A stretch of 64,000 nucleotides of DNA from Streptosporangium sp040640155. GTDB lineage: Bacteria; Actinomycetota; Actinomycetes; Streptosporangiales; Streptosporangiaceae. The stretch spans positions 62,001 through 126,000 of the forward strand of contig NZ_JBFABE010000005.1 in the NCBI RefSeq assembly GCF_040640155.1, given 5' to 3'. The notes below the pieces were generated by a model. It had not been told where the DNA came from. It saw only the letters and a program-made list of their open reading frames with translations, and made no database searches. Positions 15,225-22,237 of this stretch are shown one piece after another; position 1 is the stretch's first letter, and each line of letters opens with the position of its first letter. Both the position numbers and the translations under genes were made by a program.

Positions 15225-16570
15225 GACGCCACCACCGCCTCGGGCAGCGCGGCGACCGCGGACGGCGCGTAACGGGAGGCCGGACGCGGCAGGCCGTAGT
15301 TCTCGCGCAGCGTGCGGCCCTCGTACTCGGTCCGGAACAGGCCCCGAAGCCGCAGTTCGGGGACGACGTGGTCGACGAAGTCCTCCAGGCCGCCGGGCAG
15401 GATCGGCGGCATGACGTTGAAGCCGTCGGCCGCGCCCGCGGTGAACCACTCCTCGATCTGGTCGGCGATCCGCTCGGGGGTGCCGGCCACGACCCGGTGG
15501 CCACGCCCGCCCGCCAGGCGGCCGAGGAGCTCCCGGACGGTGAGGTTCTCCCTGCGGGCCAGGTCCACGACGAGCTTGCGGCGGCTCTGCGCCCCCTCGG
15601 TCTCGACGGAGATGTCGGGCAGCGGCCGGTCCAGCGCGTCGTGCGTCAGCTCGATGCCCGTCAGGACGGAGAGCTGGGCCAGGCCGTAGGCGGGGGTGAT
15701 GAGGTCCTGCAGCTCCCTCTCCAGGCGGCGCGCCTCCTCCTCGGTGGAACCGATGATCGGGGAGATGCCGGGCAGGACGAGCAGCTCGTCGTGACCCCTG
15801 CCGTACCGGGCCAGGCGGCTCTTGAGGTCGGTGTAGAACTCCCGGCCCTCGGCGAGGGTCTGCTGCGCGGTGAAGACCGCCTCGGCGTGCCGGGCGGCGA
15901 ACTCCCTGCCGGCCTCGGAGGAGCCGGCCTGCACCAGCAGCGGGTGTCCCTGCGGCGGGCGGGAGGTGTTGAGCGGGCCGCGGACGGCGAACCGCTCCCC
16001 GGCGTGCTCGATCGGGTGGATCCTGGTCGTGTCCGCGTAGACGCCGCCGTCGCGGTCGCGGACGATCGCGTCGTCCTGCCAGCTGTCCCAGAGCTTGGTG
16101 ACCACGTCGAGGAACTCGTCGGCGCGGGCGTAGCGGTCGGCGTGCGCGGGACGATCGACGCCGAAGTTGCGCGCCTCGGCCTCACCGGCGGAGGTGACGA
16201 TGTTCCACCCGGCCCGGCCGCCGCTGATGTGGTCCAGGGAGGCGAACTTGCGGGCGACGTGGAACGGCTCGTTGTACGTGGTGGAGACGGTCGCGATCAG
16301 GCCGATGTGGTCGGTGACCGCGGCGAGCGCGGACAGCAGGGTGAGGGGTTCCAGGCCGCCGAGCGCGTTGTGGCGGACGTCGCCGTGCAGGGCCAGGCCG
16401 TCGGCCAGGAAGACCGAGTCGAGCCGGCCCCGCTCGGCGACGCGCGCGAGTCGCTGGTAGTGCCGGACGTCGTTGAGCCGGGCGGGCTCGGTGCGCGGGT
16501 GACGCCAGGCGGCCTCGTGGTGGCCGACGCCCATCAGGAAGGCGTTCAGGTGGAGCCTGCGGGTGGTCAT
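15221..16570 (-). CDS. FMN-dependent monooxygenase, NtaA/SnaA/DszA family
   Basis: A 449-residue luciferase-like monooxygenase. It carries the long-form family features: N-terminal LHLNAFLMGVGHHEAAWRHP, the substrate-side DSVFLADGLAL, the flavin region RAGWNIVTSAGEAEARNFG, and HPLLVQAGSSEAGREFAARH. Relatives oxidise nitrilotriacetate, dibenzothiophene sulfone or alkyl sulfides using FMNH2 and oxygen. In this operon an organosulfur substrate, with release of sulfite, is the best reading. The ATG overlaps the permease stop by four bases. Confidence 0.93.
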   Translation of the reverse strand: MTTRRLHLNAFLMGVGHHEAAWRHPRTEPARLNDVRHYQRLARVAERGRLDSVFLADGLALHGDVRHNALGGLEPLTLLSALAAVTDHIGLIATVSTTYNEPFHVARKFASLDHISGGRAGWNIVTSAGEAEARNFGVDRPAHADRYARADEFLDVVTKLWDSWQDDAIVRDRDGGVYADTTRIHPIEHAGERFAVRGPLNTSRPPQGHPLLVQAGSSEAGREFAARHAEAVFTAQQTLAEGREFYTDLKSRLARYGRGHDELLVLPGISPIIGSTEEEARRLERELQDLITPAYGLAQLSVLTGIELTHDALDRPLPDISVETEGAQSRRKLVVDLARRENLTVRELLGRLAGGRGHRVVAGTPERIADQIEEWFTAGAADGFNVMPPILPGGLEDFVDHVVPELRLRGLFRTEYEGRTLRENYGLPRPASRYAPSAVAALPEAVVAS

Positions 16571-17553
16571 GAGGTGGTCCTCCACGTCGAGAAGCGGCGC
16601 TCCACAGCGAGGAGGAGCAGGTTGAACAGCAGGCCGAGCGCGGAGATCGTGATGATCCCGGCGTACATGTCGGGGATGCGGAAGCTGAACTGCGCGTCCT
16701 GGACGAGGTAGCCCAGGCCGGCCTTGGCGCCGACCATCTCGGCGAACAGCAGCACCAGGATCGAGGTGGCCCCGGCGAGGCGGATGCCGGTGAAGATGGT
16801 CGGCACGGCGGCCGGGAGGATCACCTTCTGGAACAGCCGCAGCGAGCCGAGCCCCATGGACCTGGCTGATTTGATCAGCAGCGGTTCCACGGTCCTGACC
16901 CCGCTGACGGTGTTGAGCAGGATCGGCCAGGAGCAGGCGTAGAACACGAAGACGATCTTCGAGGGCTCGCCCAGGCCGAGGACCAGGATGAAGACCGGGA
17001 GCAGGGCCACGGCCGAGGTGTTGCGGAACAGCTCCAGCACCGGGCTGAGGAAGTCGGCGACCGGCCGGTAGCGGCCGATCGCCAGGCCGACCGGGACGGC
17101 GACCAGGATGGCCAGCCCGAAACCCGAGACGGAGCGGATCAGCGACGCCCGGAAGTGCTCGACGAGCTGCCCGGAGACGAGCAGGTCGTACCAGGCGAGC
17201 AGGACCTGCGAGAGCGGCGGCACGAACACCGCGTCCACCACCCCGATCCGGGGCAGCACCTCCCAGATCCCGGCCAGCAGGGCGATGGCCGAGGTCCTGC
17301 GCAGCAGCAGCCCCAGCCACGACACCGCGGACGTCCGCGCGGCGCCGGAGACCCTGAAGAAGTTCGTGGCCCGGTCCTCGGGGGTGGGCACGTCCCCTCT
17401 GGCCCGGTTCTCGGGGGTGGGCGCGTCCCCTCCGGTCCGGCCCTCGGCGGTGGGCACGTCGTCCCTGGCCCGGTCAGCGCGGCCTCCCGTCACGGGGACG
17501 GCCCCGACGGCGGCCCCGGCGGGTACTTCGGATGTGGTGAGCGCGTCAGCCAA
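16567..17553 (-). CDS. Sulfonate/taurine-type ABC transporter permease
   Basis: A 328-residue protein with six predicted helices and the EAA loop around SARSMGLGSLRLFQKVILPA, as in SsuC/TauC. It starts at TTG 17553 and overlaps the ATPase stop by eight bases. The first 65 residues are a hydrophilic extension holding three degenerate repeats of about 11 residues (DDVPTAEGR, GDAPTPENR, GDVPTPEDR), absent from typical SsuC and probably cytoplasmic. It forms the inner-membrane channel for an organosulfur nutrient. Confidence 0.92.
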   Translation of the reverse strand: MADALTTSEVPAGAAVGAVPVTGGRADRARDDVPTAEGRTGGDAPTPENRARGDVPTPEDRATNFFRVSGAARTSAVSWLGLLLRRTSAIALLAGIWEVLPRIGVVDAVFVPPLSQVLLAWYDLLVSGQLVEHFRASLIRSVSGFGLAILVAVPVGLAIGRYRPVADFLSPVLELFRNTSAVALLPVFILVLGLGEPSKIVFVFYACSWPILLNTVSGVRTVEPLLIKSARSMGLGSLRLFQKVILPAAVPTIFTGIRLAGATSILVLLFAEMVGAKAGLGYLVQDAQFSFRIPDMYAGIITISALGLLFNLLLLAVERRFSTWRTTS

Positions 17554-18409
17554 CGGTCCGCTCCTGTTCCTGAGCCGTGGCGACCTCGTCGCGCAGCAGC
17601 GTCCAGACGTGATGGCGGTACTCGCCGAAGACGGGGTCGGCGCGCAGGTCGCCCTCGCGCGAGTCGAAGGCGACGTCGACGATCCGCTTGATCCGGCCGG
17701 GCCGGGAGGTCATCACCGCGACCCGCTGCCCGAGGTAGACGGCCTCGTCGATGCCGTGGGTGATGAACACCACCGTCTTCTTCGTCTTCTCCCAGATGCG
17801 CAGCAGCTCCTCCTGGAGGGACTCGCGGGTCTGCGCGTCCAGCGCGGCGAACGGCTCGTCCATCAGCAGCACGTCCGGGTCGAACGCGAGGCTGCGGGCG
17901 ATCGCGACGCGCTGGCGCATGCCCCCCGAGAGCTCGTGCGGGTAGCGGTGCTCGAACCCGCCCAGCCCGACCAGGTCCAGGTAGTGCCGGGCCCGCTCGC
18001 GCCGTTCCCTTCTCGGTACGGCCTTGGCCTCCAGGCCGAACTCGATGTTGGCCAGGGCGGTGCGCCAGGGGAACAGCGCGTACTGCTGGAAGACGACGCC
18101 GCGGTCCAGGCCGGGGCCGTGGACGACCCGTCCGTCGATGAGGATCTCGCCGCCGGTCGGTGCGGTGAGGCCGGCGACGAGGTCCAGCAGGGTGGACTTG
18201 CCGCAGCCGCTCGGGCCGACCAGGGTGAGGAACTCGCCCTCGCGCACGTCCAGGTCGACTCCCTCGACCGCGGTGAACGGGCGGTCGGAACCCCTGATCC
18301 GGAAGACCTTGTCCACTCCCCGGATCCCGATCTTCACGGGCCGGGCGGCGGCCCCGTTCCCGGTGGCGCGGCGTTCGGCGGCCCCGTTGCCGGCGGTGCG
18401 CGGGCTCAT
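17546..18409 (-). CDS. Sulfonate/nitrate/taurine-type ABC transporter ATPase
   Basis: A 287-residue ATPase with Walker A GPSGCGKST, Q-loop VVFQQYALFPW, signature LSGGMRQRVAIARSL, Walker B VLLMDEPFAALDAQTR and H-loop FITHGIDEAVYL. The FPWRTALANIEFGLE segment is characteristic of SsuB/TauB/NrtD proteins. The ATG overlaps the lipoprotein stop by four bases, so the uptake genes are coupled. About 30 residues at the N-terminus are low-complexity and outside the domain. Confidence 0.95.
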   Translation of the reverse strand: MSPRTAGNGAAERRATGNGAAARPVKIGIRGVDKVFRIRGSDRPFTAVEGVDLDVREGEFLTLVGPSGCGKSTLLDLVAGLTAPTGGEILIDGRVVHGPGLDRGVVFQQYALFPWRTALANIEFGLEAKAVPRRERRERARHYLDLVGLGGFEHRYPHELSGGMRQRVAIARSLAFDPDVLLMDEPFAALDAQTRESLQEELLRIWEKTKKTVVFITHGIDEAVYLGQRVAVMTSRPGRIKRIVDVAFDSREGDLRADPVFGEYRHHVWTLLRDEVATAQEQERTVG

Positions 18410-19422
18410 GACGCGCTCCCCGCGGCGAGGGGGTTGAACTCGTTGGTGTAGAGGTCGGACACCTTCACCTGGCCGGGCTTGATCTCGCCCTCGCGTTCCA
18501 GCCAGTCGATCCAGGTCGTGAACTCCTTGTCGGCGATCGCGCCGCCCCTGTTGTGCACCCCGCTGCTCTTCCAGAACTCGACGGCCGTGGCGTCCTCGTT
18601 GCGCCCGCGCCCGGCGATGATCTCCTTGTACTTGGCGATCACCTCCTCGCGGGGGTGGGTACGCGTCCACTCGACGGCCTTGGCGAAGGCGTTCACGAAC
18701 GTGCCGGTGGTCTTCGGGTTCTGCTCGATGAACCTCTGGGTGAGCACGACGCTGCCGGCCGTGAAGGAGCCGAACAGGTCGATGTCCTTGAACAGGGGTT
18801 TGATGCCGCCGCGCTCCAGGGCCTTGTCGCGCAGGATGCCGGAGAGCGCGGCCACGTCGATCTGGCCCTGGCGCAGCGCCTGTTCGGTGTTGACCGGCGG
18901 CACGACCACCAGTTCGACCTTGTCGATCTCCTGGGGGGTCAGGCCGCCGCGCTTGAGGTACTCCTTGAGCACGGCCTCCAGGTGGGCGCCGAGGGTGTTG
19001 ACGCCGATCTTCTTGCCGATCAGGTCCCGCGGGCCCTTGATCGGTGATCCGTCGGCGACGAAGTAGCCGATGTAGCTGTCCTTGTCGCTGCCGTAGTAGC
19101 CGACCACGGCCTTGATGGGGGCGCCGGCCGCCTTGAGCTTGACGATCGCGCCGTTGAACGCGCCGCCGAAGTCGGTCTGGCCGGTGGCGGCCGACTGGAT
19201 GTCCTGCGGGCCGGAGATGGTGTTGCCGACCCACTTGAGCTTGACGTCACCGAGGTAGCCGAGCGCCTGGGCGAGTTCGGGGAAGGTGACGGCGCCGACG
19301 CTGCCCTGGTAGCGCAGCTCGGTGACCTCGGCGCCCGTACGGGACGATCCCGAGGCGGAGCCGCAGGCGGTCAGGGAGAGGGCCAGCAGTGCGGACGGGA
19401 GGGCGTGTCTGGTTCTGATCAC
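18406..19422 (-). CDS. Sulfonate/taurine-type ABC transporter substrate-binding lipoprotein
   Basis: A 338-residue SsuA-like binding protein. The lipobox LSLTACGS near residue 20 marks a lipoprotein anchored outside the membrane. The mature part has the NMT1/SsuA features TELRYQGSVG, GQTDFGGAFNGAIVKL, GSPIKGPRDLIGKKIGVN and PPVNTEQALRQGQIDVAALS. GTG at 19422 is preferred because it gives a standard signal peptide and has GAGGAC upstream. It is the first structural gene after a cysteine-containing leader peptide and an attenuator-like hairpin, linking it to sulfur supply. Confidence 0.93.
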   Translation of the reverse strand: MIRTRHALPSALLALSLTACGSASGSSRTGAEVTELRYQGSVGAVTFPELAQALGYLGDVKLKWVGNTISGPQDIQSAATGQTDFGGAFNGAIVKLKAAGAPIKAVVGYYGSDKDSYIGYFVADGSPIKGPRDLIGKKIGVNTLGAHLEAVLKEYLKRGGLTPQEIDKVELVVVPPVNTEQALRQGQIDVAALSGILRDKALERGGIKPLFKDIDLFGSFTAGSVVLTQRFIEQNPKTTGTFVNAFAKAVEWTRTHPREEVIAKYKEIIAGRGRNEDATAVEFWKSSGVHNRGGAIADKEFTTWIDWLEREGEIKPGQVKVSDLYTNEFNPLAAGSAS

Positions 19423-19534
19423 GGAAGTCGTCCTCGGAGAGGAAGGGCATGCTCGCGCGGCGCCGTGGCGCGGGCGGGACATGCCGATGGGACGGGACAT
19501 GGGGGAGGCGTGGGCACCGTCGGCCACGCGAAGG

Positions 19535-19576
19535 GGTGAGGGGCCGGGAAGGCGGCGGGACGCCGCGCCCCTCACC
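19535..19576 (-). terminator. Attenuator-like stem-loop between leader peptide and sulfur operon
   Basis: Arms GGTGAGGGGC (19535-19544) and GCCCCTCACC (19567-19576) pair perfectly. An inner stem GCGGC/GCCGC (19552-19556 with 19562-19566) sits within the loop. It lies 28 bases past the leader peptide stop and 113 bases before the lipoprotein gene, as expected for a structure sensitive to ribosome stalling on the leader. No T-run is present. Confidence 0.55.
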
Positions 19577-19603
19577 GGCAGGGCGATCGTCAGTGATCCG
19601 TGA

Positions 19604-19678
19604 TCAACGACACTGCGCGCTGGCGACGTGACAGAAGTCCACGTGCGGGCGCCGGGTCAGGTGAAGCCCATTGCTCAT
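19604..19678 (-). CDS. 24-residue cysteine leader peptide
   Basis: A short frame (ATG 19678-19676, TGA 19606-19604) encodes 24 residues containing RRPHVDFCHVASAQC and a final Arg. This RRxHVDxC-VAS-xC pattern is the actinobacterial putative leader peptide family found ahead of sulfur-assimilation and other metabolic operons. Two Cys codons near the end would make a ribosome pause when charged Cys-tRNA is scarce. A promoter directly upstream puts the transcript start at or near the ATG. It is followed by the hairpin at 19535-19576 and then the organosulfur operon. Confidence 0.85.
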   Translation of the reverse strand: MSNGLHLTRRPHVDFCHVASAQCR

Positions 19679-19684
19679 GCTCCG

Positions 19685-19713
19685 AACCTACGGTCCGGTG
19701 GAACAGAAGTCAA
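19685..19713 (-). promoter_or_regulatory. Promoter of leader peptide and organosulfur operon
   Basis: On the minus strand, TTGACT (19713-19708) is the -35 box and TAGGTT (19690-19685) the -10 box with a 17-bp spacer. The ATG of the leader peptide begins six bases after the -10 box, which implies a leaderless transcript. Confidence 0.7.
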
Positions 19714-19972
19714 CATTTCCTACTGGCTTTACATGAAATACCCCTGCCGTGAGGGGAGGCACCTCGACGAGGTCGGGAACGCCGACCGCGCCGACCGCGC
19801 GGGGCACGCCGGTCGCGCCGGTCGGAACGGCCGGGCCGCCGGGCCGCCGGGACGCCGGGCCGCCGGGACGTCGCGCCCCTCCGACCGACCGGTGGCGAGA
19901 AACCCCCGCTCGTCGCGGAACACCACCGCGAGGATCGCACTCCCGGACCGGGTCCCGACGTACGATCGGCCA

Positions 19973-20509
19973 ATGACCGAAATGACCGAAACCGCGTCCG
20001 GCTGGCTCTCCCCCGACGAGCTGGCGTCGGCCCGCGAGCGGATGCCGATCCTCTACGTCGACGCCGTGCCGGTACGGCTCGACGAGGCGGGAGTGGTCAC
20101 GCACGTCGGCCTGCTCCTGCGCATCGGGGCGGACGGCGCGGTCAGCCGCGCCCTGGTCTCCGGGCGCGTGCTCCTGCACGAACGCGTCCGGGACGCGCTC
20201 ATGCGCCACCTGGAGAAGGACCTCGGCCCGACGGCGCTGCCGCAGGTTCCCGCCTCCCCTCAGCCGTTCACCATCGCCGAGTACTTCCCCTCCCCCGGCG
20301 TCACCCCCTACCACGACCCCAGGCAGCACGCCGTGTCCATGGCCTACGTCGTCCCGGTCACCGGTGACTGCCGTCCCCGGCAGGACGCCCTCGACCTCGT
20401 CTGGTTCACGCCGCGGGAGGCCTCGTCGCCGATGGTGCAGCAGGAGATGACCGGCGGCCAGGGCGTCCTGCTGAAGCAGGCCCTCGCGCACGTCGGCTGC
20501 CTGTTCTGA
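19973..20509 (+). CDS. NUDIX hydrolase family protein (DUF4916 type)
   Basis: A 178-residue actinobacterial protein with ILYVDAVPVRLDEAGVVTHV at the N-terminus, RALVSGRVLLHERVRDALMR, EYFPSPGVTPYHDPRQHAVS and DLVWFTPREASS. This is the DUF4916/NUDIX-like family. The classical GX5EX7REUXEEXGU box is not recognisable, so hydrolase activity is uncertain. TACGAT (19961-19966) lies six bases before the ATG, again suggesting leaderless translation. An in-frame start at 19628 would run antisense through the leader-peptide region and is rejected. Confidence 0.85.
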   Translation: MTEMTETASGWLSPDELASARERMPILYVDAVPVRLDEAGVVTHVGLLLRIGADGAVSRALVSGRVLLHERVRDALMRHLEKDLGPTALPQVPASPQPFTIAEYFPSPGVTPYHDPRQHAVSMAYVVPVTGDCRPRQDALDLVWFTPREASSPMVQQEMTGGQGVLLKQALAHVGCLF

Positions 20510-20594
20510 CCGCCTTCCGGGGGCCGGGCCGGGCCACCCCGGTACGGCCCCCGCTCCACCCGGCCGGTCGTCGCCCCGGCGCGGCCCCGTTCCG

Positions 20595-20665
20595 CCCGGC
20601 CGGTCGGTTCGTCCGGTCGGCCCGGCCGGTCGGCCCGGCCGGTCAGTCCGGCCGGTCAGTCCGGC
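20595..20665. repeat. Degenerate 13-bp GC-rich tandem repeat
   Basis: Units of the form CCCGGCCGGTCGG occur at 20595-20607, 20621-20633, 20634-20646 (ending CAG) and 20647-20659. The array occupies the gap between the convergent NUDIX and HTH genes and just enters the end of the latter. Confidence 0.6.
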
Positions 20666-22107
20666 GCGGCGGTGTCCTGGCCGGAGGCGACGTCGCGGAT
20701 GTTGACCGGCCGGTAGGCCCGGAAGTCGTCGCCCGGCTGAAGACCGTGCCGGACGACGCGGTGATCGGTGCCGTACTGGGCGCGCTGCTGGTACGCCCAG
20801 TACGAGGTGCGCCCGGAGTCGGCCCACCTGTCGAAGATGACCACCGCGCGGGCGGTGTTGCCGCCCACCGGATCGATGACCAGGTCCCCCCGCGCCAGCT
20901 CGGACATCCCTATACGGCGGCTCAGGGCCGGTGAGGCCAGGTTGATCGTGTTCGGGCCGGGTTTTCGGAGCCCGAGCGCCATGGAGGCGTAGCCGGAGCC
21001 GTCGGTCCGGTACCCGTCGTGATTCCTGGTCTGGCTGTAGGGAACGCGCCGCGCGGTGCCCGGGTTCCAGCTCCGGGCCCGCTCGATCACCGTGTCGCGG
21101 TCGATCGCCCTGGCCTTGGCGCCGGTGGCCGTCCTGGTCCGGTCGACGGCCCCGCCCGTCGGCTCGGCCTCCCTGTCGTCCCCCTTCATCAGGACCGACC
21201 CTCCGATCAGGACACCCGCGGCCATGCCCAGGAAGAGGCCCACCGCCGTTCCGATCAGGAAGCGCCGTCGCGGGCGGCTCGCGGGCGGCCGCGCCGCGGT
21301 CATGCCCCGTCCCGGCTCGGTCGCGTCGAGATCAGGGGCCCCCGTCCCGAAGGCCGGTACGCCCGCTCCGAAGGCCGGCATGTCCGTCCCGAAGGCCGGC
21401 ATGTCCGTCCCATGAGGCGGCACGCCTGTCCCGAACGGCGGCACGCCTGTCCCAGGAGGCGGCATGCCCGTCCCGGGGCCCGGTCCGGCCGTGCCGTACC
21501 CGGACGTCGTCACGCCGGGTACCGGTGCGGCGGGACCGCGCTCGACCATGGTCAGATCGAGGTCCGGCACGGTCACTCCCGGTCCCGGTACGGGCTCGCC
21601 ATTCAGGGACCCGGTCGCCTCGGGTCCCGGTACGGGCGCGCCGGTCCCCTTCCCGGCGGTCTCACGCGTCCGGTCCTCCGTCCCCGGAACATCCGCCGAC
21701 GCCCCCGGAACGCCCGGCGTCCCCGGAACGCCCGGCGTCCCCGGAACGCCCGGCGTCCCCGGAACGTCCGCCGCCCGCCGGTCCCGTTCGGCCGCCTCCC
21801 ACAGCCTCCGGAACCTTCCCTCCTCCTCCCCGCAGAGCCGGGCGAGGCCCTCCACGGAGTCCAGGGGGATCCACGTCTCCCCCGAGAGCCATCGTCCCCA
21901 GGACGACCGGCTCGCGTGTGTCGCCTGTTCCAGCGCTCGCAGGTCCAGCCCCGCCCGCTCCCTCAGGGCTCTCAGCTCCTGGAGGAGGACACGTGTCGGC
22001 TCGGGCAGATCATCGGACAGTGGTCGCTGTCGCCGGTTCCGGCTCGTGTTCCCGATCCCATTCACCACGGTGATTCGTCCCAACCTTGTCTCAGTTGTCT
22101 GAGTCAT
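20656..22107 (-). CDS. Membrane-anchored HTH regulator with inactive NlpC/P60-like outer domain
   Basis: A 483-residue protein with four parts. Residues 35-100 are an XRE-like helix-turn-helix (LEQATHASRSSWGRWLSGE). Residues 113-280 are a low-complexity Pro/Gly linker with GTPGVP and MPAFGTD repeats. Residues 283-307 are one membrane helix. Residues 338-470 form an NlpC/P60-like domain placed outside the cell. In that domain the catalytic Cys is Gly370 (RTDGSGYASM) and the His position is Ala421 (TARAVVIFDRW), so it cannot be a peptidase. It looks like a one-component wall or peptide sensor. It is divergent from two secreted proteins with the same domain. Confidence 0.85.
   Translation of the reverse strand: MTQTTETRLGRITVVNGIGNTSRNRRQRPLSDDLPEPTRVLLQELRALRERAGLDLRALEQATHASRSSWGRWLSGETWIPLDSVEGLARLCGEEEGRFRRLWEAAERDRRAADVPGTPGVPGTPGVPGTPGVPGASADVPGTEDRTRETAGKGTGAPVPGPEATGSLNGEPVPGPGVTVPDLDLTMVERGPAAPVPGVTTSGYGTAGPGPGTGMPPPGTGVPPFGTGVPPHGTDMPAFGTDMPAFGAGVPAFGTGAPDLDATEPGRGMTAARPPASRPRRRFLIGTAVGLFLGMAAGVLIGGSVLMKGDDREAEPTGGAVDRTRTATGAKARAIDRDTVIERARSWNPGTARRVPYSQTRNHDGYRTDGSGYASMALGLRKPGPNTINLASPALSRRIGMSELARGDLVIDPVGGNTARAVVIFDRWADSGRTSYWAYQQRAQYGTDHRVVRHGLQPGDDFRAYRPVNIRDVASGQDTAAPD
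21370..21411. repeat. Tandem 21-bp repeat in the HTH-protein linker
   Basis: Two exact copies of a 21-bp unit (GAAGGCCGGCATGTCCGTCC plus C) at 21370-21390 and 21391-21411 encode the MPAFGTD repeats of the linker. More diverged copies flank them from about 21340 to 21480. Confidence 0.75.
21703..21756. repeat. Three perfect 18-bp repeats in the HTH-protein linker
   Basis: CCCCGGAACGCCCGGCGT occurs three times without change at 21703-21720, 21721-21738 and 21739-21756. They encode the GTPGVP hexapeptide repeats. A fourth, diverged copy follows. Copy-number variation would change linker length without breaking the frame. Confidence 0.85.
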
Positions 22108-22170
22108 TGCAGGTCACGTCGGTCCCATTCGTAGCTATTGTCCCGACTTCATCAATTTCACGATGTGTTT

Positions 22171-22183
22171 CAGGAATTTCCTG
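22171..22183. promoter_or_regulatory. Palindrome between the divergent HTH-membrane and secreted NlpC/P60 genes
   Basis: CAGGAATTTCCTG is a perfect palindrome around the central T at 22177. It lies 64 bp beyond the regulator start and 55 bp before the secreted-protein start, in an AT-richer stretch. It is a candidate operator for the HTH protein. Confidence 0.45.
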
Positions 22184-22237
22184 CCAACGTGTGTCCTCGT
22201 CCGACCGAACGATCAATGGCAGGAACAAGGAGAGCAC

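Noticed and set aside
13999..15504. A 501-codon open frame that would fuse extra sequence to the flavin reductase
   Set aside because: The upstream part lies antisense-free but inside the SsuE-type reductase and monooxygenase genes in another frame, has Arg/Pro-rich shadow composition, and an ATG in a 4-bp overlap at 14691 gives the proper start.
19604..19713. SAM or other sulfur riboswitch ahead of the organosulfur operon
   Set aside because: No riboswitch core pattern is seen; the transcript appears to start at the leader peptide ATG, leaving the peptide and hairpin as the regulatory elements.
21703..21756. Exact 18-bp repeats as a possible CRISPR or integration site
   Set aside because: They are contiguous, in frame, and encode a GTPGVP linker within a protein.
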